Shown here in pieces: positions 1 through 8,002 of a DNA stretch of 34,961 nucleotides. A program made the translations under genes and the position numbers. The stretch comes from an uncultured Clostridia bacterium. GTDB lineage: Bacteria > Bacillota > Clostridia > Christensenellales > UBA1242. The notes under the pieces are model-generated. The model searched no databases, was not told the origin of the DNA, and saw only the letters and a list, made by a program, of their open reading frames with translations. How positions within the stretch are numbered: position 1 is the first letter of the stretch; the number at the start of each line of letters is the position of its first letter. The DNA is taken from positions 1 to 34,961 of the forward strand of contig CAMOCH010000004.1 in NCBI GenBank assembly GCA_946610655.1. The letters are read 5' to 3'.

Positions 1-1
1 T

Positions 2-781
2 GAGGCAGGAAGAAAAGCAAAAGAAATTGCAAGACAAACAAATAGTCTTGATAACACTAGCACATTGGTTGGAAAACTTGCTGCTTGTTCTGGCAAGTTC
101 TATCCAAACAATGAACTTTTTATTGTTGAAGGAAACTCAGCTGGTGGAAGTGCAAAACAAGCAAGAGACAGACACTTTCAAGCAATCTTACCTCTTAGAG
201 GAAAACCTTTGAACGTAGAGAAAAAGCGTCTTGACCAAGTTCTTCAAAATGAGGAATTTAGAACACTTATAACAGCTCTTGGTGCTGGTATTGGTGAAAA
301 ATTTAATCTTGAAAACCTTAAATATCACAAGGTTATTATTCTTGCCGATGCCGACCAAGATGGTGCGCATATTCGTGCAATCCTTTTGACATTCTTCTAT
401 AGGTATATGAGAGAACTTATAACAGAAGGGCACGTTTACATGGGTATGCCACCACTATACAAACTTAAAAAGAAAGATATGGTTGAATACGTTTATAGTG
501 ATGCAGAAATTGATGAGGCAATTTCAAGATTTGGCTCAAACTATAAACTTTCAAGATATAAAGGTCTTGGTGAAATGAACCCAGAAGAACTTTGGACAAC
601 AACACTAGACCCAAAAGAGAGAACAATTGTGCAAGTTACAATTGAAGATGCAGCCGAAGCTGAAAAAATGATAACAACACTTATGGGTGATAACATTGAT
701 GCAAGAAAAGCATACATAAGTGAAAATGCAAACTTTAACAAAGTTGATAAAGCAATGAATTTACTAAAAAAGAGCAAATAG
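2..781 (+). CDS. parE: Type IIA DNA topoisomerase subunit B (ParE/GyrB family), 5'-truncated by window edge
   Basis: This is the C-terminal 259 codons of a topoisomerase B subunit; the ATPase and transducer domains lie upstream of the window. The TOPRIM domain is complete: EGNSAGGSAKQ (metal-binding Glu at visible residue 43), then ILPLRGK, then DADQDGAHIR with the two metal-binding Asp, followed by the conserved LLTFFYRYM, PPLYK and RYKGLGEMN blocks and a short tail. With subunit A, encoded 16 bases downstream, it forms the A2B2 enzyme that passes one duplex through a cut in another. The second TOPRIM position is Asn where almost all relatives have Asp (EGDSAGG). I choose ParE rather than GyrB mainly because the partner lacks a GyrA-box; sequence alone does not separate the two well, and annotators may call this gyrB. 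Confidence 0.93.
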   Translation, partial: EAGRKAKEIARQTNSLDNTSTLVGKLAACSGKFYPNNELFIVEGNSAGGSAKQARDRHFQAILPLRGKPLNVEKKRLDQVLQNEEFRTLITALGAGIGEKFNLENLKYHKVIILADADQDGAHIRAILLTFFYRYMRELITEGHVYMGMPPLYKLKKKDMVEYVYSDAEIDEAISRFGSNYKLSRYKGLGEMNPEELWTTTLDPKERTIVQVTIEDAAEAEKMITTLMGDNIDARKAYISENANFNKVDKAMNLLKKSK

Positions 782-787
782 AAGGGA
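781..787 (+). promoter_or_regulatory. Ribosome binding site of topoisomerase subunit A
   Basis: GAAGGGA begins on the last base of the upstream stop codon and leaves 10 bases to the ATG at 798. The tight spacing implies translation of A from a common B-A mRNA. Confidence 0.6.
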
Positions 788-797
788 AATTTAATTT

Positions 798-3239
798 ATG
801 GCAAAAAATGAAGAAATATTATACGGAAAACATGTTTTAAATATTGGCCTTGATGAAGTTATGAATGACTCAATGATGCCATATTCAGAGCACGTTATAC
901 TTGATAGAGCTCTTCCAAGAGTTGAAGATGGACTTAAACCAGTTCAAAGAAGAATACTTTTTACTCTTAATGAACTTGGAATAACCCCAGATAAGGAGTT
1001 TAAAAAATCAGCACGTATTGTTGGTGAATGTTTGGGTAAATATCACCCACATGGTGATACATCTGTTTATGATGCAATGGTTCGTCTTGCTCAAAACTTT
1101 AATATGCGTATGCCTCTTGTTGAAGGACAAGGAAACTTTGGTAGTATTGATGGTGATGATGCTGCTGCCATGCGTTACACAGAAGCAAGAATGGCGCCTC
1201 TTGCACTTGAAATGCTCAGAGAACTTGATAAAAACACAATAGAGTGGCAACTTAACTCTGATGATCCTCTTCAAGAACCAGTAACTCTTCCTAGCCGTTT
1301 TCCAAACCTTCTTGTTAACGGAGCAAGTGGTATTGCCGTTGGTCTTGCAACAAACATTCCAACACATAACCTTGCTGAAGTTATCAATGGTGCAATTGCT
1401 TTAATTGATAACAGAAATATTACAACAGCAGAACTTATGAAATATATCAAAGCTCCAGATTTTCCAACTGGTGGATATATTATTGCTGGTGATGAACTTT
1501 TGCAAGCATATGAAACAGGAAAAGGCAAAATATATATTCGTGCAAAAGTGCATATTGAAACCAATGGAGACAAACAAACAATTGTTATAACAGAGCTTCC
1601 TTATCAAGTGAATAAGGCAAAACTACTTCAAAGAATTGTTGAACTTAAAGATTCTAAAAAAGACACTTTTGCTGATATTGCAGAAGTTACTGATGAATCT
1701 GATAAACAAGGTATGCGTGCAACAATTAAACTTAAAAAAGATGCAGACACAAGAAAAGTATTAGACGCACTTTTTAAATATACCGATATGCAAATCTCGT
1801 TTGGTATAAACATGGTTGCAATTGCAGAGGGTCGTCCTCAACAAATGGGCATCAAAAAGATGCTTAACTATTATGTTGACTATCAAAGAGATGTCGTTTA
1901 CAGAAGAACAAAGTTTGATTTGGATGCTGCAAAAGAAAGAGAACATATTTTAAAAGGACTTATTATTGCAGTTAGAAATATTGATGAAGTTGTGCGCATA
2001 ATTAAACGCAGTGCAAACACAACTGAAGCAAAACAAAACTTGAGAGAAAGATTTGAACTCTCTGATCGTCAAGCACAGGCAATACTAGATATGCGTCTTG
2101 CAAGACTTACAAGTTTGGAAATATATAAACTTGAACAAGAACTTTTGGAAGTTCAAGAACTTATAGCTAAACTTTCTGCAATTCTTGCAAGCAAAAAGCT
2201 TCAATTTGAGCTTGTTAAAGATGAAATGACAGAAATTAAGAAAAAATATAAAGATGCAAGAAGAAGTGAAGTCCTTGATACTTTTGATGATTACAAAATT
2301 GATAATGCAGCAACAAGTTCTGGAACAACTGTTGAAAAAATGACTGTTTGTGCAACGGCTGCGGCAACAATCAAAGCTATTCCAACAAAAAAATATTCTG
2401 GAGCAAGCAAAGTCTGGACAGAAAGATCAAATCTTCATGAAGTTGTTATTTCTTCTGACGAGGTTATGAGCAGCGACACAGTTCTTGTTTTCACAAACCT
2501 TGGAAATGTTGTTAAATTTGATGTTTCATCACTTGGCTCATCAAACTTTAAAGATAAAGGCCTTGTGTTTAACAAACTGGACAAAAACTTGCGTGCAGAT
2601 GAAATTCCCGTTGCAGTGTTTGACTCTCCAACAGAAAAAGATAATTATGACTTATTATTCTTTACAAAACAGGGAATGATTAAAAAGACAAACATTCAAG
2701 AATACACACTTTTGAAATCTTATTATCAAGCTGCAAAAATTAAAGAAGGAGACCAAATAATAAGTGTTCAAAAAGATGAACCAAACACAAGTTTGATGTT
2801 TGTGAGTGAGCAAGGTATGGCACTTAATGCTGATAAAAATGATATTCCGCTTCAAGGCAGAATTTCAGCAGGTGTAAAAGGTATGATGCTTGCAGATGGA
2901 GACTTTGTTGTTAGTGTTGACCAAGTTACCAGCGCAGATGAAATTGCAATAGTTTCTAACACTGCATATGCAAAGAGAGTTATTGCAAGTGAAATAGATT
3001 TGCTCGCTAGATATAGAAAAGGTGTTAAAATTATTGAACTTAAAGGAGATAATTCATCTGGAACAAAAGTTATTTGCTCTGGAAAAGTTGCAGCAAATAG
3101 TGAAATTGTTATTGTTTCTGAAAATGAAATAAGCACAATTAGCAGCAGACTTCTTGAAGAAGATGTTAGAACCAGCAAAGGAAAGTGTATTTCTGTTACT
3201 GGAGTTAAACCAACAAGTGGTTACATTCGTAATGTTTAA
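798..3239 (+). CDS. parC: Type IIA DNA topoisomerase subunit A, topoisomerase IV-like (ParC/GyrA family)
   Basis: An 813-residue breakage-reunion subunit of normal family length. The N-terminal winged-helix core contains LPRVEDGLKPVQRR (residues 39-52), GKYHPHGDTSVYD (80-92) and AAAMRYTEAR with catalytic Tyr127 preceded by Arg126. The tower and coiled-coil region follows, with RQAQAILDMRL and ARLTSLE. The C-terminal third is a beta-pinwheel with blades marked by VFTNLGNVVKF, FFTKQGMIKK and RISAGVKGMML. In gyrase, blade 1 carries a QRRGGKG-type GyrA-box after an 'IKxxP' element; here residues 525-540 (IKAIPTKKYSGASKVW) have no such box and none occurs elsewhere, so relaxation/decatenation is more likely than negative supercoiling. 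The Ser83/Asp87 quinolone positions of E. coli GyrA correspond to Thr88 and Asp92. It lies in an operon with subunit B. Confidence 0.96.
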   Translation: MAKNEEILYGKHVLNIGLDEVMNDSMMPYSEHVILDRALPRVEDGLKPVQRRILFTLNELGITPDKEFKKSARIVGECLGKYHPHGDTSVYDAMVRLAQNFNMRMPLVEGQGNFGSIDGDDAAAMRYTEARMAPLALEMLRELDKNTIEWQLNSDDPLQEPVTLPSRFPNLLVNGASGIAVGLATNIPTHNLAEVINGAIALIDNRNITTAELMKYIKAPDFPTGGYIIAGDELLQAYETGKGKIYIRAKVHIETNGDKQTIVITELPYQVNKAKLLQRIVELKDSKKDTFADIAEVTDESDKQGMRATIKLKKDADTRKVLDALFKYTDMQISFGINMVAIAEGRPQQMGIKKMLNYYVDYQRDVVYRRTKFDLDAAKEREHILKGLIIAVRNIDEVVRIIKRSANTTEAKQNLRERFELSDRQAQAILDMRLARLTSLEIYKLEQELLEVQELIAKLSAILASKKLQFELVKDEMTEIKKKYKDARRSEVLDTFDDYKIDNAATSSGTTVEKMTVCATAAATIKAIPTKKYSGASKVWTERSNLHEVVISSDEVMSSDTVLVFTNLGNVVKFDVSSLGSSNFKDKGLVFNKLDKNLRADEIPVAVFDSPTEKDNYDLLFFTKQGMIKKTNIQEYTLLKSYYQAAKIKEGDQIISVQKDEPNTSLMFVSEQGMALNADKNDIPLQGRISAGVKGMMLADGDFVVSVDQVTSADEIAIVSNTAYAKRVIASEIDLLARYRKGVKIIELKGDNSSGTKVICSGKVAANSEIVIVSENEISTISSRLLEEDVRTSKGKCISVTGVKPTSGYIRNV

Positions 3240-3275
3240 AATATTTGACTAATTTATTTGTATTTTATATAATTT

Positions 3276-3284
3276 AAAAAGGAG
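3276..3284 (+). promoter_or_regulatory. Ribosome binding site deciding a TTG start
   Basis: AAAAAGGAG lies 8 bases before a TTG codon at 3293. No ATG or GTG in this frame fits the site, so the TTG is taken as the start of the next gene. Confidence 0.65.
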
Positions 3285-3292
3285 ATAGACCT

Positions 3293-4339
3293 TTGAAAAA
3301 AGATAAAGATGATATTGTTGTTGACTTAAGTGCAGCAGATGAAAGTTTAAAGAACTTATCTAAAGAAGATCAAGCTCAAATGAAAAAACTTTCTGAGCAA
3401 ATCAAAAAAGAGCTTAACGAAGAAGAAAAACAACGCAAAGTTTCTGCAAGAATGCTCAAAAAGAGAGAAGAAAAAGCTGCAACTCAAGAATCTGTTGTTA
3501 AAGATGAACGACCAGATGAATATACTGGCAACTATTCAGAGTTTTTAAAACAGTATTCAAAAAATGAAACAGCAGATTTTGGCAAACTTGGTAAATATGA
3601 TTCAGACCTTGACTTTAAACTTAATCGCAAAATGAGAAAAGTTCATTTGCCAATGCCAAAAAAGAGAAAAATTTTAATTTCGTCTTTGGTTGGTGTGGCA
3701 GCAGTTATATTGATTGTTGTGCTTGCAGTTCTTCTTTATAAGCCTCCTGCAGCAATAACAATAACAAGCATGGCATTAACTCAACCAAATCAAGATGGCA
3801 TTTATGTTGTTGAAGGTAACTATACAGGCGATAAAATGTCGTTAGACTATATCTATGTTGTTTGTCGTTATTCTGATGGTTCAACAAAGAAAATACCACT
3901 CAGTAAGGCTATGATAACAAGAACAAGAAATTTGGATAACAATGGTTGTTTTACTGATACTGATGCATTTGTTTACATTTCATATAACGGACAAGATATG
4001 ACAATTAGATATTTGGTTGAAGACAAAACACCAGAAGAAATTATAGTTTTTAAAGTTTCATCAACAATAAAACCAACCAGAAGAGATAGTAGTAACAACT
4101 ATATATTGTCTGTAAAAGATAAGATATTTGTAAACTTAAAATATTCAAATGGTGAAATGAAGAATATTGATATTGAAGATTGCACATTTGATATTGCTGC
4201 AAAAAAAGGCAGAAGATGTGTTGATGGAGAAATCAATATTGGAGATTTGGATAATGGCACATATATTATGAAAGTTAATTATTTGGTTGAAGGAATGGAA
4301 GAACCATTTTCTAAAGAAATTGAAATAAAAATTGGTTAA
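3293..4339 (+). CDS. Single-pass membrane protein with Ig-like extracellular region, function unknown
   Basis: 348 residues starting at TTG. Residues 1-122 are highly charged (Lys/Glu-rich, likely coiled coil around 20-65) with no signal peptide. A hydrophobic helix spans 126-149, preceded by the basic stretch KKRK, so the N-terminus should be cytoplasmic and residues 151-348 outside. The outer part is beta-rich with two similar halves: 'YIYVVCRYSDGSTKKIPL' at about 186-203 recurs as 'KIFVNLKYSNGEMKNIDI', each followed by a YLVE strand. This suggests two bacterial Ig-like modules (inference). I do not recognise the family. It follows the topoisomerase A gene by 53 bases on the same strand and ends at a strong terminator, so it may be read from the same mRNA. 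The location suggests no role in DNA topology. Confidence 0.85.
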   Translation: MKKDKDDIVVDLSAADESLKNLSKEDQAQMKKLSEQIKKELNEEEKQRKVSARMLKKREEKAATQESVVKDERPDEYTGNYSEFLKQYSKNETADFGKLGKYDSDLDFKLNRKMRKVHLPMPKKRKILISSLVGVAAVILIVVLAVLLYKPPAAITITSMALTQPNQDGIYVVEGNYTGDKMSLDYIYVVCRYSDGSTKKIPLSKAMITRTRNLDNNGCFTDTDAFVYISYNGQDMTIRYLVEDKTPEEIIVFKVSSTIKPTRRDSSNNYILSVKDKIFVNLKYSNGEMKNIDIEDCTFDIAAKKGRRCVDGEINIGDLDNGTYIMKVNYLVEGMEEPFSKEIEIKIG

Positions 4340-4351
4340 TACATAATAAAC

Positions 4352-4384
4352 AAAAACAGGGCAAAAAATTTGCCTTGTTTTTTT
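4352..4384 (+). terminator. Rho-independent terminator after the membrane protein gene
   Basis: AACAGGGCAAA pairs with TTTGCCTTGTT around an AAA loop (11 bp with one G-T pair), extended by flanking A/T pairs and followed by an 8-T run. It begins 13 bases after the stop codon at 4339. Confidence 0.9.
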
Positions 4385-4444
4385 GTTATATTTTTTTTGT
4401 TATATGCATAGGTTAAAGTATGTTACAAAAAGTAAAATCAACAT

Positions 4445-4456
4445 TTTTCGACAAAA
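4445..4456 (-). promoter_or_regulatory. Spo0A box-like site overlapping the -35 element
   Basis: On the minus strand this reads TTTTGTCGAAAA, containing the TTGTCGAA core of the Spo0A (0A) box known from Bacillus and Clostridium. It overlaps the proposed -35 hexamer, the usual place for 0A boxes at Spo0A-controlled sigma-A promoters. Spo0A itself is not in the window, so the link is inferred from the motif. Confidence 0.4.
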
Positions 4457-4477
4457 TATTATATAAAAATATATAAT
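4448..4477 (+). promoter_or_regulatory. Candidate sigma-A promoter of the deacetylase gene
   Basis: TCGACA (one mismatch to TTGACA) at 4448-4453, an 18-base spacer and a perfect TATAAT at 4472-4477, about 75 bases before the ATG at 4553. The surrounding sequence is extremely AT-rich, so the -10 match alone means little; the paired elements are what support the call. Confidence 0.4.
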
Positions 4478-4552
4478 ATTTAAAAATCGGACAGGTTATG
4501 TTTTATGTAACAGAAAAACTTTTTAGTAGAATATAGGAGATGTTAGTGCATT

Positions 4553-5317
4553 ATGAAAATTGTATGCGTAAAAGCAAAGCAAATAACAGCAATAATAAGT
4601 TTAGTTTTGGTGTTTGTAATGCTGGCAGTGGTAACAAGTGCAACAACAAGTTATAGGGTGTATTTTGGGCATGCAAGCAGGCTGGTTCCAATTTATTCAG
4701 TAAAAACTGATGAGAAAAAAGTGGCATTAACGTTTGATGCTGCGTGGGGCTCTGACAAAACAAGTCAAATAATAAAAATATTAAAAGATGAAGGGTTAGA
4801 AGGCACATTTTTCTTGGTTGGTTTTTGGGTTGAAGCAAATCCCGATAAAGTTAAAGAAATTGATGAAGCAGGGTTTGATATTGGAACACATTCTAACACA
4901 CATCCAAAAATGAGCACACTTTCAAATAGTCAAGTAACAAACGAACTTGTTACAAGCTGCGAACTTATAACAAACATAACAGGCAAAAAAATTCGCTTTT
5001 TCCGTCCTCCATACGGAGATTATAACAACCAACTTATTACTTGTGCATCGAACTTGGGATTGCAAACGATTCAATGGGATGTTGACAGTTTGGACTGGAA
5101 AGGTTTGTCTGCTAGTCAAATACTAACGAGAATCGAAACAAGTGTTAAAAATGGTTCAATAATACTTTGTCATAATAACGCTGATCACATCGTTGAAGCT
5201 TTGCCACTAATTATTAAATATTTAAAATCACAGAATTATAAGATTGTGAAACTTAGTGAACTTGTTTATGAAAGTGATTATACAATTGACAATAATGGCT
5301 TACAAATAAAAAAATAG
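4553..5317 (+). CDS. PdaB-like polysaccharide deacetylase (NodB domain, carbohydrate esterase 4)
   Basis: 254 residues. An N-terminal hydrophobic segment (about 10-30) acts as signal peptide or membrane anchor; the NodB domain covers about 56-236. Visible motifs: TFDAAWG (60-66, catalytic Asp62), THSNTH (112-117, metal ligands His113 and His117), RPPYGDY (151-157), WDVDSLDW (175-182) and ILCHNN (204-209, catalytic His207). The second Asp of the canonical TFDD is Ala63; the PdaB branch likewise lacks it (TFDxxWG), which favours that subfamily. Such enzymes remove acetyl groups from peptidoglycan sugars outside the membrane, and PdaB of Bacillus is needed for spore cortex maintenance. The start has AGGAG at 4535-4539, 13 bases upstream, a long spacing. 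A Spo0A-like box upstream agrees with a sporulation or stationary-phase role but does not prove it. Confidence 0.9.
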   Translation: MKIVCVKAKQITAIISLVLVFVMLAVVTSATTSYRVYFGHASRLVPIYSVKTDEKKVALTFDAAWGSDKTSQIIKILKDEGLEGTFFLVGFWVEANPDKVKEIDEAGFDIGTHSNTHPKMSTLSNSQVTNELVTSCELITNITGKKIRFFRPPYGDYNNQLITCASNLGLQTIQWDVDSLDWKGLSASQILTRIETSVKNGSIILCHNNADHIVEALPLIIKYLKSQNYKIVKLSELVYESDYTIDNNGLQIKK

Positions 5318-5329
5318 AAGAGGAATAAC

Positions 5330-5995
5330 ATGAATTACGAAAACAACAATATAGTTAAAGTTAGGGGGAAGCTCGTTGAAGAATTAAAATATTCTCACAC
5401 TATAATGGGTGAAGGCTTTTTTGAAGGTAAAATTGAAATAAAAAGATTATCTGATGAAAGTGATATTTTGCCAATTACAGTGTCAGAAAGGCTATCACTA
5501 AATGTGAAAGTTGGTGAATTTGTTACAATCGTTGGGCAACTTAGAAGTTATAACAGAGAAGAAGATGGGCATAGTAAATTGATGCTTACAGTTTTTGCAA
5601 GAAAAATTTCTGATGATTGTGAAGAGGAATATAATAACATTAATTTAATTGGGTATATTTGTAAGCCGCCAGTATTTAGAACAACTCCTTTTGGAAGAGA
5701 AATTGCTGATGTTCTTTTGGCAGTCAATAGGTCATATAACAAAAGTGATTATTTACCTTGCATTGCGTGGGGAAGAAATGCAAGATTTATTAAAGATATG
5801 CAGGTTGGAGAAAAAATAGAAATCACAGGAAGAGTGCAAAGCAGACAGTATCAAAAGAAAGATGAAAATGGTGAGACTATCATTAAAACTGCGTACGAAA
5901 TTTCTATTAATTCAGCTATACTTGCAGAAGAAAATTATCAGCAAAACGAGGGAATTATTGTAGAAAATAGCAAAAAAATTGCAGCTAGGGTATAA
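5330..5995 (+). CDS. SSB-like protein with two OB folds
   Basis: 221 residues. Residues 104-200 match the bacterial SSB fold: NLIGYICKPPVFRTTPFG, then ADVLLAVNRSY, YLPCIAWGRNAR and GEKIEITGRVQSR, the expected order of SSB strands. Residues 8-95 look like a second, degenerate OB fold (VRGKLVEEL, then VGEFVTIVGQLRSY, then LTVFARKI), so the chain probably arose by duplication. The acidic C-terminal tip (DDxIPF) by which true SSB recruits partners is missing; the chain ends in KKIAARV. It is therefore likely an accessory single-strand DNA binder rather than the housekeeping SSB. It starts 12 bases after the deacetylase stop with AGAGGA 5 bases before the ATG, so the two are probably co-transcribed although their functions seem unrelated. 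Confidence 0.8.
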   Translation: MNYENNNIVKVRGKLVEELKYSHTIMGEGFFEGKIEIKRLSDESDILPITVSERLSLNVKVGEFVTIVGQLRSYNREEDGHSKLMLTVFARKISDDCEEEYNNINLIGYICKPPVFRTTPFGREIADVLLAVNRSYNKSDYLPCIAWGRNARFIKDMQVGEKIEITGRVQSRQYQKKDENGETIIKTAYEISINSAILAEENYQQNEGIIVENSKKIAARV

Positions 5996-6097
5996 AATTT
6001 GTAGTTAATTTATATAAAAATTGCAGAAATTTAATATTTTTTATAATATTTTATTTAATAAATCATTAAAAATCTGCAAATATTAAAAAATAGCAAT

Positions 6098-6128
6098 AAA
6101 AAAAACACCAATTATGGTGTTTTTTATT
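6098..6128. terminator. Bidirectional Rho-independent terminator
   Basis: AAAAAACACCA pairs with TGGTGTTTTTT around an ATTA loop. The A-run on one side and T-run on the other let it serve both the SSB-like gene (plus) and the convergent membrane protein gene (minus, stop at 6134). The preceding 100 bases after 5995 are AT-rich with nothing else recognisable. Confidence 0.9.
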
Positions 6129-6133
6129 ATTCA

Positions 6134-7918
6134 TTATTTAGTAATCTTTTTTCGTGTAATAAACAGAACAACTAAGAAACATACATTAATTAGAACCAAT
6201 ATCACACCTATAATTTGAAGAGTAGTGAAACTGTTTGAGCGAACATATGAAGCTGTTATGTATCCTTCATAATAGTTGCCATATTCATCGTTGTATGCAA
6301 TTTTAACAAAACCATTTCCATCTCTTGGTCCAATTATTTTAACTTTTGAATCGGCTTTTAAAATGGTTTGAGCATAAGAACTTTTATCTGCTTTTTCATA
6401 TATAATTGCATCAGCTAAAACTGTTGCATTAGATATAACAAGAGCAACTCTTCGGTCTTCACTCATTTCTCTGCTTGCACTGATAAATCCAATGTTACTA
6501 CCAACTTGAACCAAACAATATTTGTTTGTTAATGAGTCGGTGTCTTCATATCCATTTTTAAATTCACCCAAGTCTAAAAGTAATTTAACAGGGGTGTGTT
6601 GACCAATGTTCATCAAAACAGTGTTAATGCTGTCAACTTCTAGTGATGGATAAGAAAGAAGTTGGGTGTTGTCTAAAACTTTGATAGTTTTATCATTTTC
6701 GGTTGTTTCAATCAATTCAAGATTGGTTGAATCATCATTTATGTATCCAAAAATATTTTCACATTTCCAAATATTAAATTCTTTATAATAATTCGTATAT
6801 ACGACGTATTTATAGCCCAAAAGTGCAGAAGTGCTATTAATGTTAACATCGGCAATTCTTGTTACGTATGCGCCTTCTGGAACAGCTTCTGACCTTTCTG
6901 TGCCAAGAGTGGAAATAATAACGCTATCTTCTTTTACTTTATAATATTCAAAATCTTCTTTATCGAGTTCAATAAGTGTGCATACTGGGTTTTGTATGCA
7001 AGTTGAAATTTCGTTTGATTCAAGATTAAGAGTGTAATGTCCATTTTTTGTAAGCAAATAGATATTAGTATCATCAAAAGAAGTGTCTTTACAAACAAAA
7101 TTCTTTTCGTCATAAACATTATTTACTGATTGAGCGTATTCTATTGTATCTGATGTAACAATTCCGAGGCTATCGAGGCTATTGTGTTTAAAATTATAAA
7201 TATCTGTTTTTGTTTCATAAGTTATGGCAAGCTTGTTATTTGTATAGTTTGCAAACTTAATATCGGCTGTATTTTCAGTTAGGATTAGTTTTGTTGTTGT
7301 AGATAATGTTATGTTGCTGCCAAAAACAACAGGGAAGTGTAAAAATATTGAAGATTTTGTTGTTTGCATCAAATATGTAATTTCACCATATGTAATAAAT
7401 TTGTAATCAACGCTTTCTTCGTTTGCTTGAGAAATGGTTATGGTGTTTCTGTCAAAAGAAACATTATTTTGCAAAAAGTAATAAAGCTCATTGTTTTGCT
7501 TAGAATAGGTTAATAAAACAACCTTTTCATCTTGGTAGCTAGCGCTTATGCTAGAAAATTTATAGTCACCGAGATTCATTATAATATCAGAAACTTCTTT
7601 TGTTTCTGTGTTAAAGCAAGAAATTTTGTCGGTTCTAAGAAGATATATTTTGCCGTTAACAGCAGACATGTCTATAACTTTGCCAACACTATAACTAGAA
7701 GATTCGGTTGAATCTTCCTTCATAAGTTTTAAACATTCATCAGATGAGTCAAAAACATATGTTTCGCCAGCAGTTGTTGCAATTAAACTAGGATTAACCA
7801 TAAATATTGTTTTGCTGCTTGCAAAGGCAAAATTATGACCTATATTTAAATTCAAAAGCAGTGCTGCAGCGAGCACAAATGCAAAAGATATTAAAATTGT
7901 TCGAATAAATTTTTTCAT
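6134..7918 (-). CDS. Exported SH3-domain protein with C-terminal membrane anchor
   Basis: 594 residues from ATG 7918; a GTG two codons upstream (7924) is an alternative start, since GGAAGAAA sits close to it. A signal peptide (1-34, ending AFA-SS) is followed by about 380 residues of beta-strands with propeller-like elements (NGKIYLLRTDKISCFN, then DTNIYLLTKNGHYTLN). Two SH3-like segments follow, about 420-490 and 497-560; the second has the bacterial SH3 pattern of a 'ATVLADAIIYEKAD' strand, a 'GFVKIAYND' strand and a YYEGYI end. A transmembrane helix (566-588) and a short RKKITK tail close the chain. It should face the wall from the membrane; bacterial SH3 domains commonly bind peptidoglycan. 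It lies 84 bases downstream of the giant lipoprotein gene on the same strand, so co-transcription is likely. Its beta-propeller nature is inference. Confidence 0.85.
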   Translation of the reverse strand: MKKFIRTILISFAFVLAAALLLNLNIGHNFAFASSKTIFMVNPSLIATTAGETYVFDSSDECLKLMKEDSTESSSYSVGKVIDMSAVNGKIYLLRTDKISCFNTETKEVSDIIMNLGDYKFSSISASYQDEKVVLLTYSKQNNELYYFLQNNVSFDRNTITISQANEESVDYKFITYGEITYLMQTTKSSIFLHFPVVFGSNITLSTTTKLILTENTADIKFANYTNNKLAITYETKTDIYNFKHNSLDSLGIVTSDTIEYAQSVNNVYDEKNFVCKDTSFDDTNIYLLTKNGHYTLNLESNEISTCIQNPVCTLIELDKEDFEYYKVKEDSVIISTLGTERSEAVPEGAYVTRIADVNINSTSALLGYKYVVYTNYYKEFNIWKCENIFGYINDDSTNLELIETTENDKTIKVLDNTQLLSYPSLEVDSINTVLMNIGQHTPVKLLLDLGEFKNGYEDTDSLTNKYCLVQVGSNIGFISASREMSEDRRVALVISNATVLADAIIYEKADKSSYAQTILKADSKVKIIGPRDGNGFVKIAYNDEYGNYYEGYITASYVRSNSFTTLQIIGVILVLINVCFLVVLFITRKKITK

Positions 7919-7953
7919 AAGCACTTTCTTCCAATTAAATTATATAAATTTTT

Positions 7954-7986
7954 ATTCACTTTGGCAAGTTTTTTGCCAAAGTGAAT
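7954..7986 (-). terminator. 14-bp hairpin between giant gene and SH3 gene (weak terminator or mRNA-stabilising hairpin)
   Basis: ATTCACTTTGGCAA pairs perfectly with TTGCCAAAGTGAAT over a 5-base loop. It starts 16 bases past the giant gene's stop codon. On the minus strand the following sequence is AAAAATTTA rather than a run of U, so it lacks the U-tract of an efficient intrinsic terminator. It may instead protect the 3' end of the giant transcript or reduce read-through into the downstream gene. Confidence 0.6.
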
Positions 7987-8002
7987 AGGGTATTATTGTT
8001 TA

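Noticed and set aside
1008..1367. Antisense and alternative frames over the topoisomerase A gene
   Set aside because: They overlap the conserved, clearly coding parC frame, and none has a start context or known motif.
4551..4838. A minus-strand frame over the start of the deacetylase gene
   Set aside because: It overlaps a signal peptide and NodB domain with intact catalytic motifs, and is Leu/Gln-rich only as a mirror of them.
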